Source of the DNA: Opisthorchis felineus
Taxonomy: Eukaryota > Platyhelminthes > Trematoda > Opisthorchiida > Opisthorchiidae
DNA: 64,000 bases
Direction of reading: 5' to 3'
Assembly: GCA_004794785.1 (NCBI GenBank)
Contig: SJOL01008365.1
Location: 528,893 to 592,892 of the forward strand
Positions 1-10,962 of the stretch are shown here, piece after piece. Numbering within the stretch: the first letter of the stretch is position 1; each line of letters starts with the position of its first letter. Made by a program: the position numbers and the translations under genes. The notes beneath the pieces are model-generated. The model had not been told where the DNA came from. It saw only the letters and a list, made by a program, of their open reading frames with translations, and ran no database searches.

Positions 1-93
1 AACTCATATCACAGGCAAAAATAGCTATTGATTTTACTGTGAGTTTTGCACAGTGGCAAGGTGATGGCAAACAGAAGCTTTGTATCGCTTGTA

Positions 94-271
94 GCAGTCG
101 CCCAAGTTGATTAGCGCATACACGTCCACTGTCCCCCTCGCGCCTAGTTTTGTTCCAAAGTTCGGATCCATGTCACGGTGTTGTTTCGTGATACAAGTTG
201 TGACATGTGGAACAAAACCAGGCGCGAGGGGGGCAGTGGACGTGTATGCGCTAATCAACTTGGGCGACTGC
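94..271. repeat. Long near-perfect inverted repeat (hairpin)
   Basis: The 64-nt arms at 94-157 and 208-271 are reverse complements with only a few mismatches. The 50-nt loop between them has an inner inverted pair of its own, CATGTCAC at 169-176 and GTGACATG at 200-207. Both strands therefore encode nearly the same short peptide, which shows the symmetry and does not indicate a gene. A transcript would fold into a long stem. It could be a fold-back or MITE-type element, or a small-RNA precursor; no target-site duplication was recognised and no second copy was seen in the window. Confidence 0.85.
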
Positions 272-1703
272 TGCATGCTCTCCTACCAAATTTGTTGGAT
301 TAACTCATAACAAGGCAAAGGGTCTCAGTAATTCAACAAATCACGACTAATTAGCTTGATTACTGAAGACCTTATATAAGCCAAAATAGCCTGCATTTTT
401 CAGGCGGAAAAACGGCTGTCGGCTTGTGATGGGACGGATTATGAAACAAAAAGGAATTCTTCGTAGTTGCAACTATCGCTTACATATGAACAGGGAAACT
501 TTTTTGGTGTAGCTGTTTGTACTGTCCTTCTGTTCGTTCGTTTGTATGTTTGCATTCCTCATGTACCAGCCAAACTAGCCGAGTAACCAAGCGTGAAACT
601 ATTCGCTTTTTCCGGAGCTGTCATCTCCGTGACAGCCAGCTGTCAACGAGGCACATTTACTGGTGCGTTGCACGCTCGTGCTGGTTTTTGTTGATTGTCT
701 ACACTAGTGTTGTTCTGTTTGCTTCAAATTGGCAGCCCAGACTACTATGGAAACCAGCGCGTTTCAAGACCAGTGTTTCCGGGCTATTAGTCTTGTTCGC
801 TCGCTCGCGCGCTTGCTCGCTCACTCACCAATACGTGATTTCACCTTTTCTTTCAACTTCACCCGGCTAAAAGACGGACAGTAGCGTCAATATTGTGATA
901 TAGGTAACAATGTTATGGTTAGGCCTCACGGGTGTGGACCGTTTACTAGGTTGTCATTAGTGTTCATTCTACCGTGTACTGTTTTCTTTGGGCAGGGACT
1001 GTCAACACAAGTGAATTTTCTGGATTCAGCTTGTGCTGGATATGTAAACAGGAAGAAATTAACCACATTATAAAGCAGTTATTAAGAGATTGAAAGAATA
1101 ATTGTGTGGGTGTCTGGTTTGACTGTTGTTTACGTGCGCTTTCGGACAGCTAAGGAGATGCTGATGATCGCTTCGGGCAAATCTGCTGGATACTGTTGCA
1201 GTTTCTTCGTTGGTATGAATCTGAAGCCAAGTTGATTCCAAATTATGTGGAAATGTCTTCAGGTTAGAAAACTAGGTTTTTGATTTCGTTCCTTCGTTAT
1301 AACATTTAATATTAGATTTACCCAATACATGGAAGAAATGTCGAATCAAGAGAATAGGACATTGCAGAGAATAGTTAAGCAAGAGAATTTCGCCAGACCC
1401 AATCTGACCGACGCGACTGACTCAAAATTTTGTCTTGTTAGGGCGTCGTGGCACTTCTCCTAAAATTTTCGTCCCTATAAAATTCTATGAATGACGATAG
1501 GAATCCAAGAGTCTGCTGATGACTAAAGCAGAGTCTTGATAACTTGTTGCTTTGGGTTCAAAGTTCCAGGTGTGAACCCCTTCTTGGAACCCATGTAAAT
1601 CTTGTTGAATTATTCACTCAAGTTGGGATATTGTATGTGGCTAGTTAGCCACATCCTGCTGAAGGGGAATTTTTCAACTAAAATGCTGAATTTTTTTCAT
1701 AAA
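272..1703. other. Non-coding stretch, nothing recognised
   Basis: No coding exon or RNA gene is recognised. There is a low-complexity GCTC-rich run near 800-825. The open frame at 517-870 gives a 117-residue cysteine- and serine-rich peptide with no family features, so it is treated as chance. Confidence 0.5.
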
Positions 1704-2062
1704 GGAAACTACTCACAAGGTCGCTGAAAACTCTTTGACAGCGTACGACTGGTTTCGCCCTTTTTGGGGCTCATCAGATAGGCGCAGTCTTCAAGTTTCC
1801 GTCAACCTTATGTTCTACTTGGACCCAAATTGGACCGGTTTTTGACAAATACACTCAGTTGCATATCAATCTGGTTTTCACAGGAGACTCAACTGAATCT
1901 CTCGTTTATGATATTCTTCTGCGATATCTCGAATATCTTACCAACTGGAACATAAGGCAGCCTTTGAGCAGCACATTCAGTTGGAGATTATCATAAACGA
2001 GAAATTCAGTTGAGTCTCCCGTGAAAATAAAATTGATGTGCAGATAAGTGTGCTTGTCGAAA
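1704..2062 (-). repeat. Family H fold-back repeat, copy 1 (fullest copy)
   Basis: Read on the minus strand, the order is arm Y (2055-1990), a spacer of about 77 nt, inverted arm Y' (1912-1848), a linker, a hammerhead-like motif (1777-1737) and a tail with the shared 'CTTGTGAGTAG' block. The two arms are about 65 nt and roughly 80% complementary. The spacer carries the interrupted palindrome GATATCTCGAATATC. The same order appears in the copy at 20932-21248, so this is a unit and not a chance arrangement. No protein is encoded, which suggests a small non-autonomous mobile element. Confidence 0.75.
1737..1777 (-). ncRNA. Candidate hammerhead ribozyme, core intact
   Basis: On the minus strand the motif reads CTGATGAG, then CCC-CAAAAA-GGG (stem II and loop), then CGAAAC, a short stem III and a GTC cleavage triplet. 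Every conserved core position I can check (CUGAUGA, GAAA, and C17 after GU) is present. Stem II is G-C plus three C-G pairs. Stem III is weak: A15.1-U16.1, one bulged C, then CAG against CUG. Stem I is CUAU against AAAG with one A·A mismatch, followed by an internal loop and CUG/CAG. Hammerheads are known in trematode repeats such as the Schistosoma SM-alpha elements and in other retroelements. Activity is inference. Confidence 0.6.
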
Positions 2063-2409
2063 AGGCTGAATTGTTTAAACAGTCAGACATATTTTAGTTG
2101 GTGCATGCTAACACCACCTAATTTGCGTGTTCTGCACAAGTGAGCGGATTGACTTAAACTCGATGAAACCTTTAAGTGGGATCCACCCCATTTACTGATC
2201 ACTCTTTACAACCAAATTCATTATTAATTTATCGGGTACATCCAAGAATTTCCGTCAATTTTTAGATGGTAAATAACTTTCAGTATGTTGACAGAACGCA
2301 CGACTGGTAACTTGAAAGATATTCTTGGTGAATTCAATGAACCTGCTCGTTTTATTAAGAGGCGGAGCGCGATTTCAATGGAACTCGTAACGTTAAATAT
2401 GTACATGAC

Positions 2410-2502
2410 TAGCGAAATACACTCATTTGCAAACAAATTTGGCTTTGCGAGAGACTCACCTGGAACCCAGCTGAATCTCTCGTTTGTGATGTTTCCAGGC
2501 TA
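2410..2502 (+). repeat. Family H, Y-arm copy
   Basis: This is a Y arm running from the 'TAGCGAAATACACTC' end to the 'CTCTCGTTTGTGATG' end. It matches the arms at 3862-3952 and 4481-4567 in inverted orientation. The flank 'GTTTCCAGGCTAGTTACCAG' also has an inverted counterpart just before 4481. No hammerhead module is attached. Confidence 0.75.
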
Positions 2503-3685
2503 GTTACCAGCATCCGCATACGAGAACTTCAGGGATATATCCAAACAGGCATTTTGCCACTGGCTATCTTGCTGTCATCTTTCTGTGTCATGTTTGGAGG
2601 TATTTGCGCATTAGCCAGGGAGAAAAACAAGTCAATAGGTGAAGTGACAGTCATGTTGCAGACCAAAAGGTGAATTTCAGTTTGTTTATTCGCATACAAC
2701 TGAGGGGTGCTTCGATTCCAACACAGTAATCAGATTTATCAACAAAACGTGTGATAATTCGGTGACCTACCACTTGTTTATGTACTCACTGGAAGACATG
2801 ATACGTATTAGAAAGGAAGCCCTGGTAGTGTTTCCATGAAGTGTTGGTTGGCGATGTACAGAGAAGAACGGTCATTTAACCTAGTTAGTTATAAGAACGT
2901 TTCCAGTCAGTAATATCACATGAAGATCTCAAAAAAACTTTCGCATATCTAAAGGCTTGTCGAGATTTCGCCTTTTAAAATCTCAGATTTTCAATCGACT
3001 AGGACTGAGCCATCGGTTTAATAAAAGGCAAATAAAAGTTCATCATAAGGCTCTTTAAGTTAGAAGTTCGACTAATTTTCAGTGTGTAGAATATCTGCCG
3101 AAATATATGATTTTGTGACGTGAGGCGTTTTATTTAAACCGAAGTCAAGCGCATTTTGAAAGGTTTATTTGTGTGGTAGCATTTACACAGTTTCTCGGTT
3201 TTTTCAGTGTTCAAGGCACAAACGATACAAACGGAAGCCGTGGACTGAATCCATCTGTGATACTGTGATTAGTTTTGTCCAGAAGAAACATTTTTTTGTT
3301 TTTCAACCTTTGTGCGTCATATATCATCCCGTGATATGAGTGGTAGTTTTTTATCTTCTGCTGCCAAATTAACCTTTCGTACACAAGTCAGGGTCTTTGA
3401 TTCGTTCATTTAGTTACCAGTTTCAGAATACCCAACTTGTCTAAGTAATCACCGGAGTAGTTATATGGCTTTACAAATCGTAGCCTGTCAACTAGGTACC
3501 TCAGTGTTCAATCGATGGTGATCGATCTATTTGTGGTTGATACACACGTGAGGAAATACCTACCACCCCGTAACTGCTTGGGCGATAAATTTCGTGATAA
3601 AATTTCTTCTCAAACAAGGATTATTAGGACTATTATTAAGCCCGTTCAATTCAACGATAACTACACTGTTCTTCCCTTGACGGAA
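2503..3685. other. Non-coding stretch, nothing recognised
   Basis: No gene, RNA or second repeat copy was recognised here. The open frames are short and lack family features. Confidence 0.5.
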
Positions 3686-4150
3686 TACACTACTCATAAG
3701 GCTGCTGAAGACTGTTCGAAAACTCTATCGATAGTGTGTTCCGTCCATACAGTACATACTGCGATATCTCGAATATCGTGACAGCTGAAAAAGGAGACGG
3801 CATTTATGTGATATATTCACTTGAAGAATATTATAAACGAGGGATTAATTCGGGTCTATCTGGAAACATCACAAACGAGAGATTCAGCTGTGTTATAGGT
3901 GAGTCTCTCGTAAAACCAAATTTGTTTACAAATGAGTGTATTTCGCTGAATATACTTTTCTTATGACAAATACTGTCATTTGCCGATCAACTTGATTTTC
4001 ATGGGTAACTCAGATATGATATTCTTCAACTGAATGTGCTGCAAAAAGTCCACCTATTGTTTTAGTTGATACGATATTTGAGATATAGTAGTATATTTTC
4101 ATAGAGGAAACTACTCACAAGTTTGCTAAAAACACTTCGACAGGACGAAA
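3686..4150 (+). repeat. Family H composite copy
   Basis: A rearranged cluster. It contains a tail block ('CATAAGGCTGCTGAAGACTG') at the left, the GATATCTCGAATATC spacer palindrome near 3763-3777, a well kept Y arm at about 3862-3952, a second inverted and more decayed arm near 3985-4030, an inverted spacer near 4070-4090, and another tail block at 4105-4145. The hammerhead core is lost, with only a 'CGACAGGACGAAAGC' vestige near 4138. It looks like one insertion into another, or an internal duplication. Confidence 0.65.
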
Positions 4151-4480
4151 GCAAAACCTTTAACGGATTATTTTTGAAGCTTTCCCCGATAAGGTTAGTA
4201 CAGGGGTCTTTCCCAATCGAGTCAACAATTTATCACAAAACTGGGCGAGACCACTGTACATTACTGTTAAACAAGAAGCAAACAGTTTTCTTACGTTGCA
4301 CGGGGGCAGCATTCAATCAACTAATTGTCCAGACCAATTAGCACATAGACCTGAGCTGAAGATGTGAAAAGTATTCAGAAAATCCAAACAAAGGTTTCAA
4401 TGTTCCCAATTGTTTGTGTGCTATAACAGCTGTCTAGTTTAATTTTCTGTCTGGTAACCAAATTAAACAAAGTAGTGCCA

Positions 4481-4567
4481 GGAAACATCACAAACGAGAG
4501 ATTCAGCTGGGTTCCAGGTGAGTCTCTCGCAAAACCAAATTTTTTTGCAAATGAGTATATTTCGCTA
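4481..4567 (-). repeat. Family H, Y-arm copy (inverted to 2410)
   Basis: This carries the 'AAACGAGAGATTCAGCTGGG' end and the 'GCAAATGAGTATATTTCGCT' end, so it is the reverse complement of the copy at 2410-2502 with little divergence. The left flank (CTGGTAACC and GGAAACATC) also mirrors the flank of that copy, so the pair may be the two ends of one larger interrupted inverted repeat of about 2.2 kb. Confidence 0.75.
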
Positions 4568-6239
4568 AAGTAGTGGACATTTACCTCCTGAACTTGTGTA
4601 GATGAATGATACTCAGTATAATGGACAGAGGGTTTTGGCAAATTCCGACCGCTGTAATCAATGGCTAGTGAAATGCACGAAGAGATACCCTATTGGGAGT
4701 GAAATCACGAATGTTAACTCAGCCAGCCCACGGCTGGAGAAACATAGGAGAAACATAACAGGGGAAAAATTTCAACTTTCCGAGGCTGTCAAGAGAACCG
4801 CTTGTGGTAGCACAAGATTACAAGCTCTGGATGATTCATTAAAATCATTGAAATCACCGGACTAGAATAACTACCTACGGGCATGGGGACAGATGGGGTC
4901 AAAATGGGACCTATCAAGGCTAATTTACGAAAGGATTATTCAAGCAGCGGATAAGTATACATTAGTGCCGCATATGGGTGAAGATAATTTTAGGTAAATC
5001 ATTAAATAGGGGTTGGGTGAGCGGCTTGCTTCTCTGGTCTCATGTCGATGATAAATTTAAGCTAGTTGCAAAAATTATGTTATATAGTTCATTCACCAAC
5101 CTCAGCTTCCACATCGTGGGTGAGCTGAAATCTGTTTCGATGCCGCTCCTGCTAGACCAGGTCCCATTTTCTCCGGTTGCTCGTTATTTACTGGACTCCA
5201 CCTTCTTTTAAGCTTTTTTTACCCGTGTTTTATCATCAGACCTCAGTAACCTTACCTACGATGTTGTAATTCCCATTGGCATGGCCCGTGTGCAACCTGC
5301 TGTTTTGGATTGGTAGGATTGTTCTAAGTACTCTGGTACAGTAGGGTGAATTTCTGGTGAAATGGTTAGTTAAGAGCAAGCTGCAGTATAGAACTACTCC
5401 ATATTTCGCGATACACTTTCTTATTTCAGAATTAATCTAATTCAACAGCAGTTATAGATGCAGGGATGTCAGTTATTTGAAAACAAGTTTTCGCCTTGCA
5501 GAAAGAGCAAACACTCAGGGATGCTTGCCTCACCAAGGAATTTCATCAAAGCCAGGTGCAAACTTTATCAGGTGCTTCCGATCCCCATAAATGCGACTAG
5601 AACTGTTGAAGTATCTGGGATTTTGTTGCTTAAGTACAACAAGTTAACAGGAAACATACTGTCTCACCGGATGACGGTACTCGTTTGTGGTGACCACTAT
5701 CTGGGAGAGGTTTTGGCCAAGAGTTTTATGCTATAAAAACAATGATAGAATTTGGGACCCCCATCGATCTAGAGACCAGTTTTTCTTGCAACGCGACCAG
5801 TCAGTTATTTACTTGGTGCCGGAATCAAAGGAAACCTAATACATAAGTGTGGAGAGGAATTTGGGATGTCTGGACAACTGGATTACTAGGTGCCAGTAGT
5901 CAGAATTGCTTATCCACCAAACAACGATTTTAGACCAAGCGACAGTGTGTGGGCATTATCCGAGGGCAGGCTTCAATAGTTGAAAAGATGTTTCAGGCAG
6001 TCCGATTTCAGAAACAGCAAACAGATACCCACCTGGTCAACATAGAAAAATATTTATCGGCTGAAATTAGAAATGTGTACGTGGATTTCGTGGAAATGTT
6101 CAGCGACAAGAGATAAGCAAAGTGGTGAACTGGGGGCTTACTTCAAATTTTTTTGACGTACGATATGCGACATACGATTAATCCACTTAAAAGGCAAGAG
6201 GAAACTTGACAACGTAGCTCAAGATGAAGACATGGCTAA
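4568..6239. other. Non-coding stretch with one short direct repeat
   Basis: No gene recognised. A direct repeat of GGAGAAACATA lies at about 4737-4758. The open frames of 77-92 residues have no recognisable domain. Confidence 0.5.
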
Positions 6240-6249
6240 TCAGTCATTC

Positions 6250-6530
6250 TTGGCTTAATGATTGTATTCAAATTCCTGTCCAGAATGTTGTGCGATGTTC
6301 ACAGAGTCTCTCATACCAGATTGGTCAGTGTTTAGAGACCTGGCCAACACAGTCTTCTGGCCCTCCAGATTGAGGGGTGGAACATGTGTGATGACTGGTC
6401 CTTTAAAAATGGTAATGTACTTGTATTTTTCGCTCAAAGCCGCAGCCTTGCTTTTGAACCAAAGGTCTTGGTTGAGGACCCTAATCGTCATCCAGTCTGT
6501 GTCTGGGCGCCCTGGTAGTATTATACTCGT
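6250..6530 (-). repeat. Module A repeat, copy 1
   Basis: The minus strand matches the repeats at 40282-40620 (minus) and 45200-45600 (plus). Shared features are the blocks decoding as RVLNQ.LW, the stretch around 'TCACACATGTTCCACCCC', and the block ending in an IPDW-like frame. Conserved peptide-like similarity over several frames suggests a decayed coding region of a retroelement, but I cannot assign a domain. Confidence 0.65.
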
Positions 6531-6829
6531 ATATAACCATAAATTACACGTTTACGAATAATCTCATGCCACACTGATCGTCGCGTGGCGCCACCGGGCA
6601 GGTCGCCTCACTTGCTGGGTGAGGCAGTACGGGTAAGCGAAGACAGGCTACTGCTGACCGCTTCCTTCTTTCTGTTTCATCTCATTAGTAGCTCTCTTCT
6701 CGTAGACCCATCCGTTCGGAATGACGACCCCGTATGTCTTGCAGCGGCTTTGGCCGCAAGGTCAGCGCGTCATCCAGCGCTGACAATCTCAGGCAGCTGG
6801 GAAGTAATCTTCTAGCCTCGAAGCCGTCT

Positions 6830-7650
6830 ATCTGGTTAATCTCAATGTTCGCACGCTGAAGTAAGCAGGTTAACAAGCTGCTCTTGCTCTCAAACTCTAC
6901 TCGCTTGACATTGATGTGCGGTGTGTATCAGAAACAAGAGTTTAAGATGCAAGTACAGTGGTTGAACTAACTACCCCATTGCTATCCATCACTCCACTCG
7001 CTTCCGGCTGCGTAACTCTGACGATCCAGAGGCCGCTGCGGCAAGATGTGCAGGGGTCGGTATCGTCCTAATTCACTGGGTGGAAGGATCCTTGCTTGAC
7101 TGGATACCCGTTGACAACTGTCTCTGTGGGGTTCGTCTGGCAACATCCTCGAAGAAGTCTCACAAGCGGGAAGTTGATTGCTGTATGTTAGCTTTATCTG
7201 TTTATGCCCCAACTGACTGTAGCTCTGACACCGTCAAAGGCAAGTTTTATGACGCCATTGCATGCCCTGTTTTGGCGAGCTGAAAGCTCAGATATCGTTG
7301 TGGTTGCCGAAGATCTGAATGTACAAATCTGCAGGCTTGGCTCTTTGGAGATTCATTTAGGTGGTCCACATGGATTGGACTCGGTACGCACGAACACTAA
7401 TGAGAGTGCTTCATCTAGTCCTGACCGCAGGCTGTGTTTATGCAGTACTAACCTCCGAACTAACTGAAGTCGTCTGGCCACATGGTGTTCTCCAACAGCG
7501 TAACAGCAACGAACCCAAATTCATCACATCGTCATCAGTTACCGATGGTGCGGATCAATAACTGACTGGCGCTGGTTTTCGAAAACATCTGTGGACTCTG
7601 ACCACGCCCTCGGCCTGAGTGGCTTCTCTCCTCATTTCCCAGGGCCGCGT
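6830..7650 (+). pseudogene. LINE endonuclease domain, broken
   Basis: This would nick target DNA for retrotransposition. Read across frames, it shows LNVRTLK near the start, DVRCVSETR at about 6910, the YAPTDCSSD block at about 7203, DIVVVAEDLNVQ at about 7292, a GLDS...RTN block at about 7374, and SDHAL at about 7590. The order and spacing fit an APE-type endonuclease; the SDH motif of the active site is still present. In 'AEDLNVQ' the usual GD(M/L)N is changed to EDLN. In-frame stops occur within the first 30 codons and several frame changes follow. Confidence 0.82.
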
Positions 7651-8149
7651 AAGGTGCAGACAAACCACTCAGCAACTGAGAGACTGGAAGATCAGGATGT
7701 TAGACAAATTTAACAAAATCGTCTTCCGGGATATCTTCCAACTGCTCCACCATCACATGTGAATTCATGCTGGAAAGATAGTACCACCTCTTTGCACAGT
7801 ACTGGGAGATCTGCCTGTGGCACGAAGCGACCAGACCCGCCCAAACACTGCATATCAGACCGAACAATGGCACTGCTTAAATCTCGGAGAAATGTCCTCA
7901 CCGGTCCCAAACATAGTCTGGCCTGAAGAATTCTCGGACGTCAAGCGAAAATGAGTGCGCGCGGGAACCATGAAGCCTGGTTGACTCGAAAAGCTAACGA
8001 AATAGAAGAGGCCCAGAAAGCCGGTGATGCTGGAAGATTAGTTCTGCTGATCCGTGTGACCGGTCTCCGGAAACAACCTATGAGCGAAGCCATCAACGAT
8101 TAAAGTAGCACGACCACCTTGAATAGAAAAGAATGCCTGGGCAGCTGGG

Positions 8150-9720
8150 CCGAATAATTTGGACAAAAATTCTACTGGTCACCCGGTGCCAATCAGCTGA
8201 ACCCTACAACCAAAGTACAGCCCTGGACAGTGAACCTGGAACTTCCTACAGCCTCGGAAGTATTTGACTGCATATGTTCCCGCAAGCGTCGCGGAGCTCC
8301 TGGTCCGGATGACTTCCCATCAGTAATGTTAAAAATAAGGATAAAGTCCTTAGTCGGTGCTTGCCTGATCTGCTTGCCTGCACCTGGGAAAAGGTGACTG
8401 GGGAGAATCGCTAATAGTGCCCATTTTCAAAACAGACCCGTGTTGAGTGCGACAGTCACAGAGGATTTAGCTTGACCCCTATCGTAATGAGACTGTTGGC
8501 CTTACTTGTGCTTCTTCGCCTTATGGTGGCTCGTGAAACACTAACTCGAGAGCAGCAAGCGGGATTCCGGTCTGAAAAGTGGAGTGTTCACCAAATATTT
8601 GCGCTCCTTCAGAGTCTGGAACAACGCCGTAGGTATAAACGAGCCAAAAACTTAGTGTTCTTGGATTTCCAGTGCACATTCGACTCGGTTGACCGGTCTG
8701 TTCTCCTTAACACACTTGCCTAGCAAGCCTTGCCCTGGAAGTTTGTGAACATAATGAGTTTTTTGTATTATCAAACGTCCGGGCGTGTAAGAGTATACAG
8801 AGAGCTCTCAAAAAGCTCCCGTACACAAAGTTCCTGTTTAATTTCGTGATGGGCGAGATAACGAGTCGAACCCTGGAGAGTATTCGGAACCTTGCTGATG
8901 AAAACCCTGTTGTTCTGGAATATGGAGACGGTAACGTAGAAAAAGAGGAGAAGGCGCAGATGTTTCTGGATGAACTGACCAAAGCCATCCTATTTTTTGG
9001 CTTGCAATTTGCATCCACAAAGTGTAAGGTCACGCTCCTGGACATGCGTTCGCTGGACACGCCATTTCAAAGTCCAGGGAGTGGCACTTGAAGTTGTGGA
9101 GCGTCTTACTTATCTTGGAAGTTGTATTAATCATTATTGTAGTGTGACAGATGAGGTCAATGCACGAATCTGCAAGGCTCGGGTCGCGTTCGCTAATTTG
9201 AGGCACCTATGGCGTCAAAGTGGTGTATCCCTGAATCTCAAGGGACGTGTGTATCAGGCTACAGTGTGGGCTGTTTTGTTGTATGGCTATGAGACTTGGC
9301 CTGTTCGAGCAGCGGAACTGAGACGTCTTCAGGTGTTCGACAATCGTTGTCTCAGGACCATAGCTCGTGTGGGTTGGTGTCGGCGAATCCGTAACGATAT
9401 AACTGGAAAACGAGTGTCTGGTTGTGCAACGATGTGGTGAAGGATGTGTCCGGCACCACAACCAGCGTTGGTTAGGCGATGTGTTGCGCATGACAAATCA
9501 TCGCCTGCTGAAGTTAGTGCTTTTTTTCGTGCCCACTTAAGAGTAGCGCAAGCAGAGAGGTGGTTAACCGTTGACCTGACAGAAAGGTACGAAGGAGATC
9601 ACGAAAAGTCTGGGTGCTGTCTGTCCGACTCGCCTTCCAAGGTGGGGCCCTCGTGGTGCCCAGTGTGCCTGGTTTGTGACGCTGCAGGATATGGCTACTA
9701 ATAGATGTCTGTGGCATTCT
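8150..9720 (+). pseudogene. LINE reverse transcriptase and C-terminal region, broken
   Basis: Signals in order: RGAPGPDDFPSVM near 8297; SLTPIVMRLLALL at about 8467; REQQAGFR at about 8550; VFLDFQCTFDSVDRS at about 8657 (motif A); LEYGDG at 8915-8932 where LEYADD is expected; KAQMFLDELTKAI; then VERLTYLGSCI, LRHLWRQSGVSLNLKGRVYQATV and LRTIARVGWCRRIRN (9097-9400). At about 8830 the segment with the usual GVRQGCPLSP motif is missing: the sequence passes from the region before it straight into FNFVMGE. The final coding block ends near 9720. Altered catalytic Ala-Asp-Asp and loss of the GVRQG segment make the protein inactive. Confidence 0.88.
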
Positions 9721-9730
9721 TGTCGTCAGT

Positions 9731-10807
9731 TTTTAGTCGTTATGGTTTTGTGTTGGTCCGGTTTACGTACCACCGGTAGATGATGTAACATGCACTCCAT
9801 TCAAGCTGTTTCGGATGGTTATGACATTCACTGTCATCTGAACAGTCATCCTGTCAAGGAAAAATTGTTCACATCAAAGAGGAGAAGCACTACACTGGAG
9901 TTTCACTCTTACTAGTGCTTATCGGCAGTGTATATCCTTGGCCATGCTATCAAATATCGGGAGTTCAAATTTCGGCACGGCCAAAGATGTGCTCTAATAC
10001 GGGTGAAGCCCCAGTCCACTAGTTCCTCTCTTCGATGTGCAGTCACCTGAATCACTGCGGTAGGACAGGAAGAGAACTGTGAATTTGAATGTAATATGAA
10101 TGTGCACTCGGGTCATTGCAAGTTTTTTTTAAAGGATTACATTGAATACCGTTAGTTCCGGTGACCTAAACAGTAGGAAAGCTGATTTGCTAGCAACTTT
10201 ACAGTTGTTGTTCTAGAGCCAGTTAATCCGTAACTCTGCGTTTGGGAAGTACATTATTCTGTGGGGGAATCGACTGCGTCAGTCCATGCGCAAGTCATTA
10301 GGGTTGGTCAAACCCACTCCTCCTGGTGTGAAGAGGTTGTATGTAGATTCATCCGTGTTGGTGTCTGTCGGCTTCCCAACGGTAGCAGTCAGCAAGTGAA
10401 CTTTTTCAAGATGCCCCAATAATTGTTGTTCTGTTTTGTTCACGTAACTCATGTTGTGTCAAGCTTCTTCACTTGTTCGTGCACACGAATCCAGCGCTTA
10501 AATCTATGTCTGGCGGCTGGTAGTCTGGTCAGTAGATTGCACGTTAGTCAGCCAGGCAGTTCAACAGTACAGCACCATATACAACAGAGGTGACAGCAGA
10601 GATTTTAAGGACGATGGGAATATTAGAAAACTTCGATCAGAGTCGATCTTCGGGATTATCACATGTTGACCACCAGGCGCTTACCTACTATTACGTCTTC
10701 ACAATCAAAAAGAACTCCGGTGGAAAATGTATAGCGGGAATATGAATTTCTTCCTTAATGAAGGTAATTTTCAATAGAGATTTCATTCTGTCAGGGAAGC
10801 CAATCTA
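9731..10807. other. LINE 3' flank and unassigned sequence
   Basis: The 3' untranslated end of the LINE must lie somewhere here but no terminal repeat marks it. At about 9960-10010 a 'GGGAGTTCAAATTTCGGC' block resembles a decayed RNA polymerase III B box, possibly an old SINE. Nothing else recognised. Confidence 0.4.
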
Positions 10808-10962
10808 TGCTGAAAAGCACTGTACAGCTCTTTCATCCTTTTTTGGAATCATCAACCGAGCGCATCTCATGAACCTCAGAGAGTTTCGAAGCCGTAACCT
10901 TCCGGATAGTGGTTGAACAGTGGACTGTTTGGTCACGAGCGGCTGATCAGCATTGTCACTAG
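10808..10962 (-). repeat. Dispersed repeat S, copy 1 (possible SINE)
   Basis: Matches 34854-35000 over about 150 nt. Shared blocks: 'GCTGAAAAGC', 'GTACAG', 'TTTGATCC'-like, 'CATCAAC.GAG', 'CAGAGA.TTTC', 'CGACCTTC'-like, and 'CACGAGC.GCTGATCAG'. On the minus strand there is a weak A-box-like block and, about 40 nt later, a B-box-like block (GGCTTCGAAACTC), so it may descend from a tRNA-type SINE. Copies have diverged and no target-site duplication is visible. Confidence 0.55.

Larger units (their letters stand above)
6570..9730 (+). mobile_element. APE-type non-LTR retrotransposon (LINE), dead copy
   Basis: A near full-length decayed LINE on the plus strand. The order is a 5' region without clear coding (6570-6830), an apurinic/apyrimidinic-type endonuclease domain (about 6830-7650), a connector, a reverse transcriptase domain (about 8150-9090), and a C-terminal region (about 9060-9720) with the features usual in flatworm LINEs (YLGSCI, LRHLWRQ, LLYGYETWPVRAAELRRLQV). 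It resembles the RTE/CR1-like elements common in trematodes; the exact clade was not determined. Many frameshifts and stops, a deleted RT block and an altered catalytic motif show it cannot move by itself. Both ends are approximate; no poly-A or target-site duplication was found. Confidence 0.88.

Noticed and set aside
34..310. Two matching small open frames on opposite strands
   Set aside because: They arise from the 94-271 inverted repeat, which gives the same peptide on both strands; not a gene.
3515..3966. Overlapping plus-strand open frames
   Set aside because: They run through a family H repeat, and the peptides are translations of repeat arms.
9955..10010. B-box-like block near the LINE 3' flank
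   Set aside because: No good A box, tail or target-site duplication was found; too weak to call a SINE.
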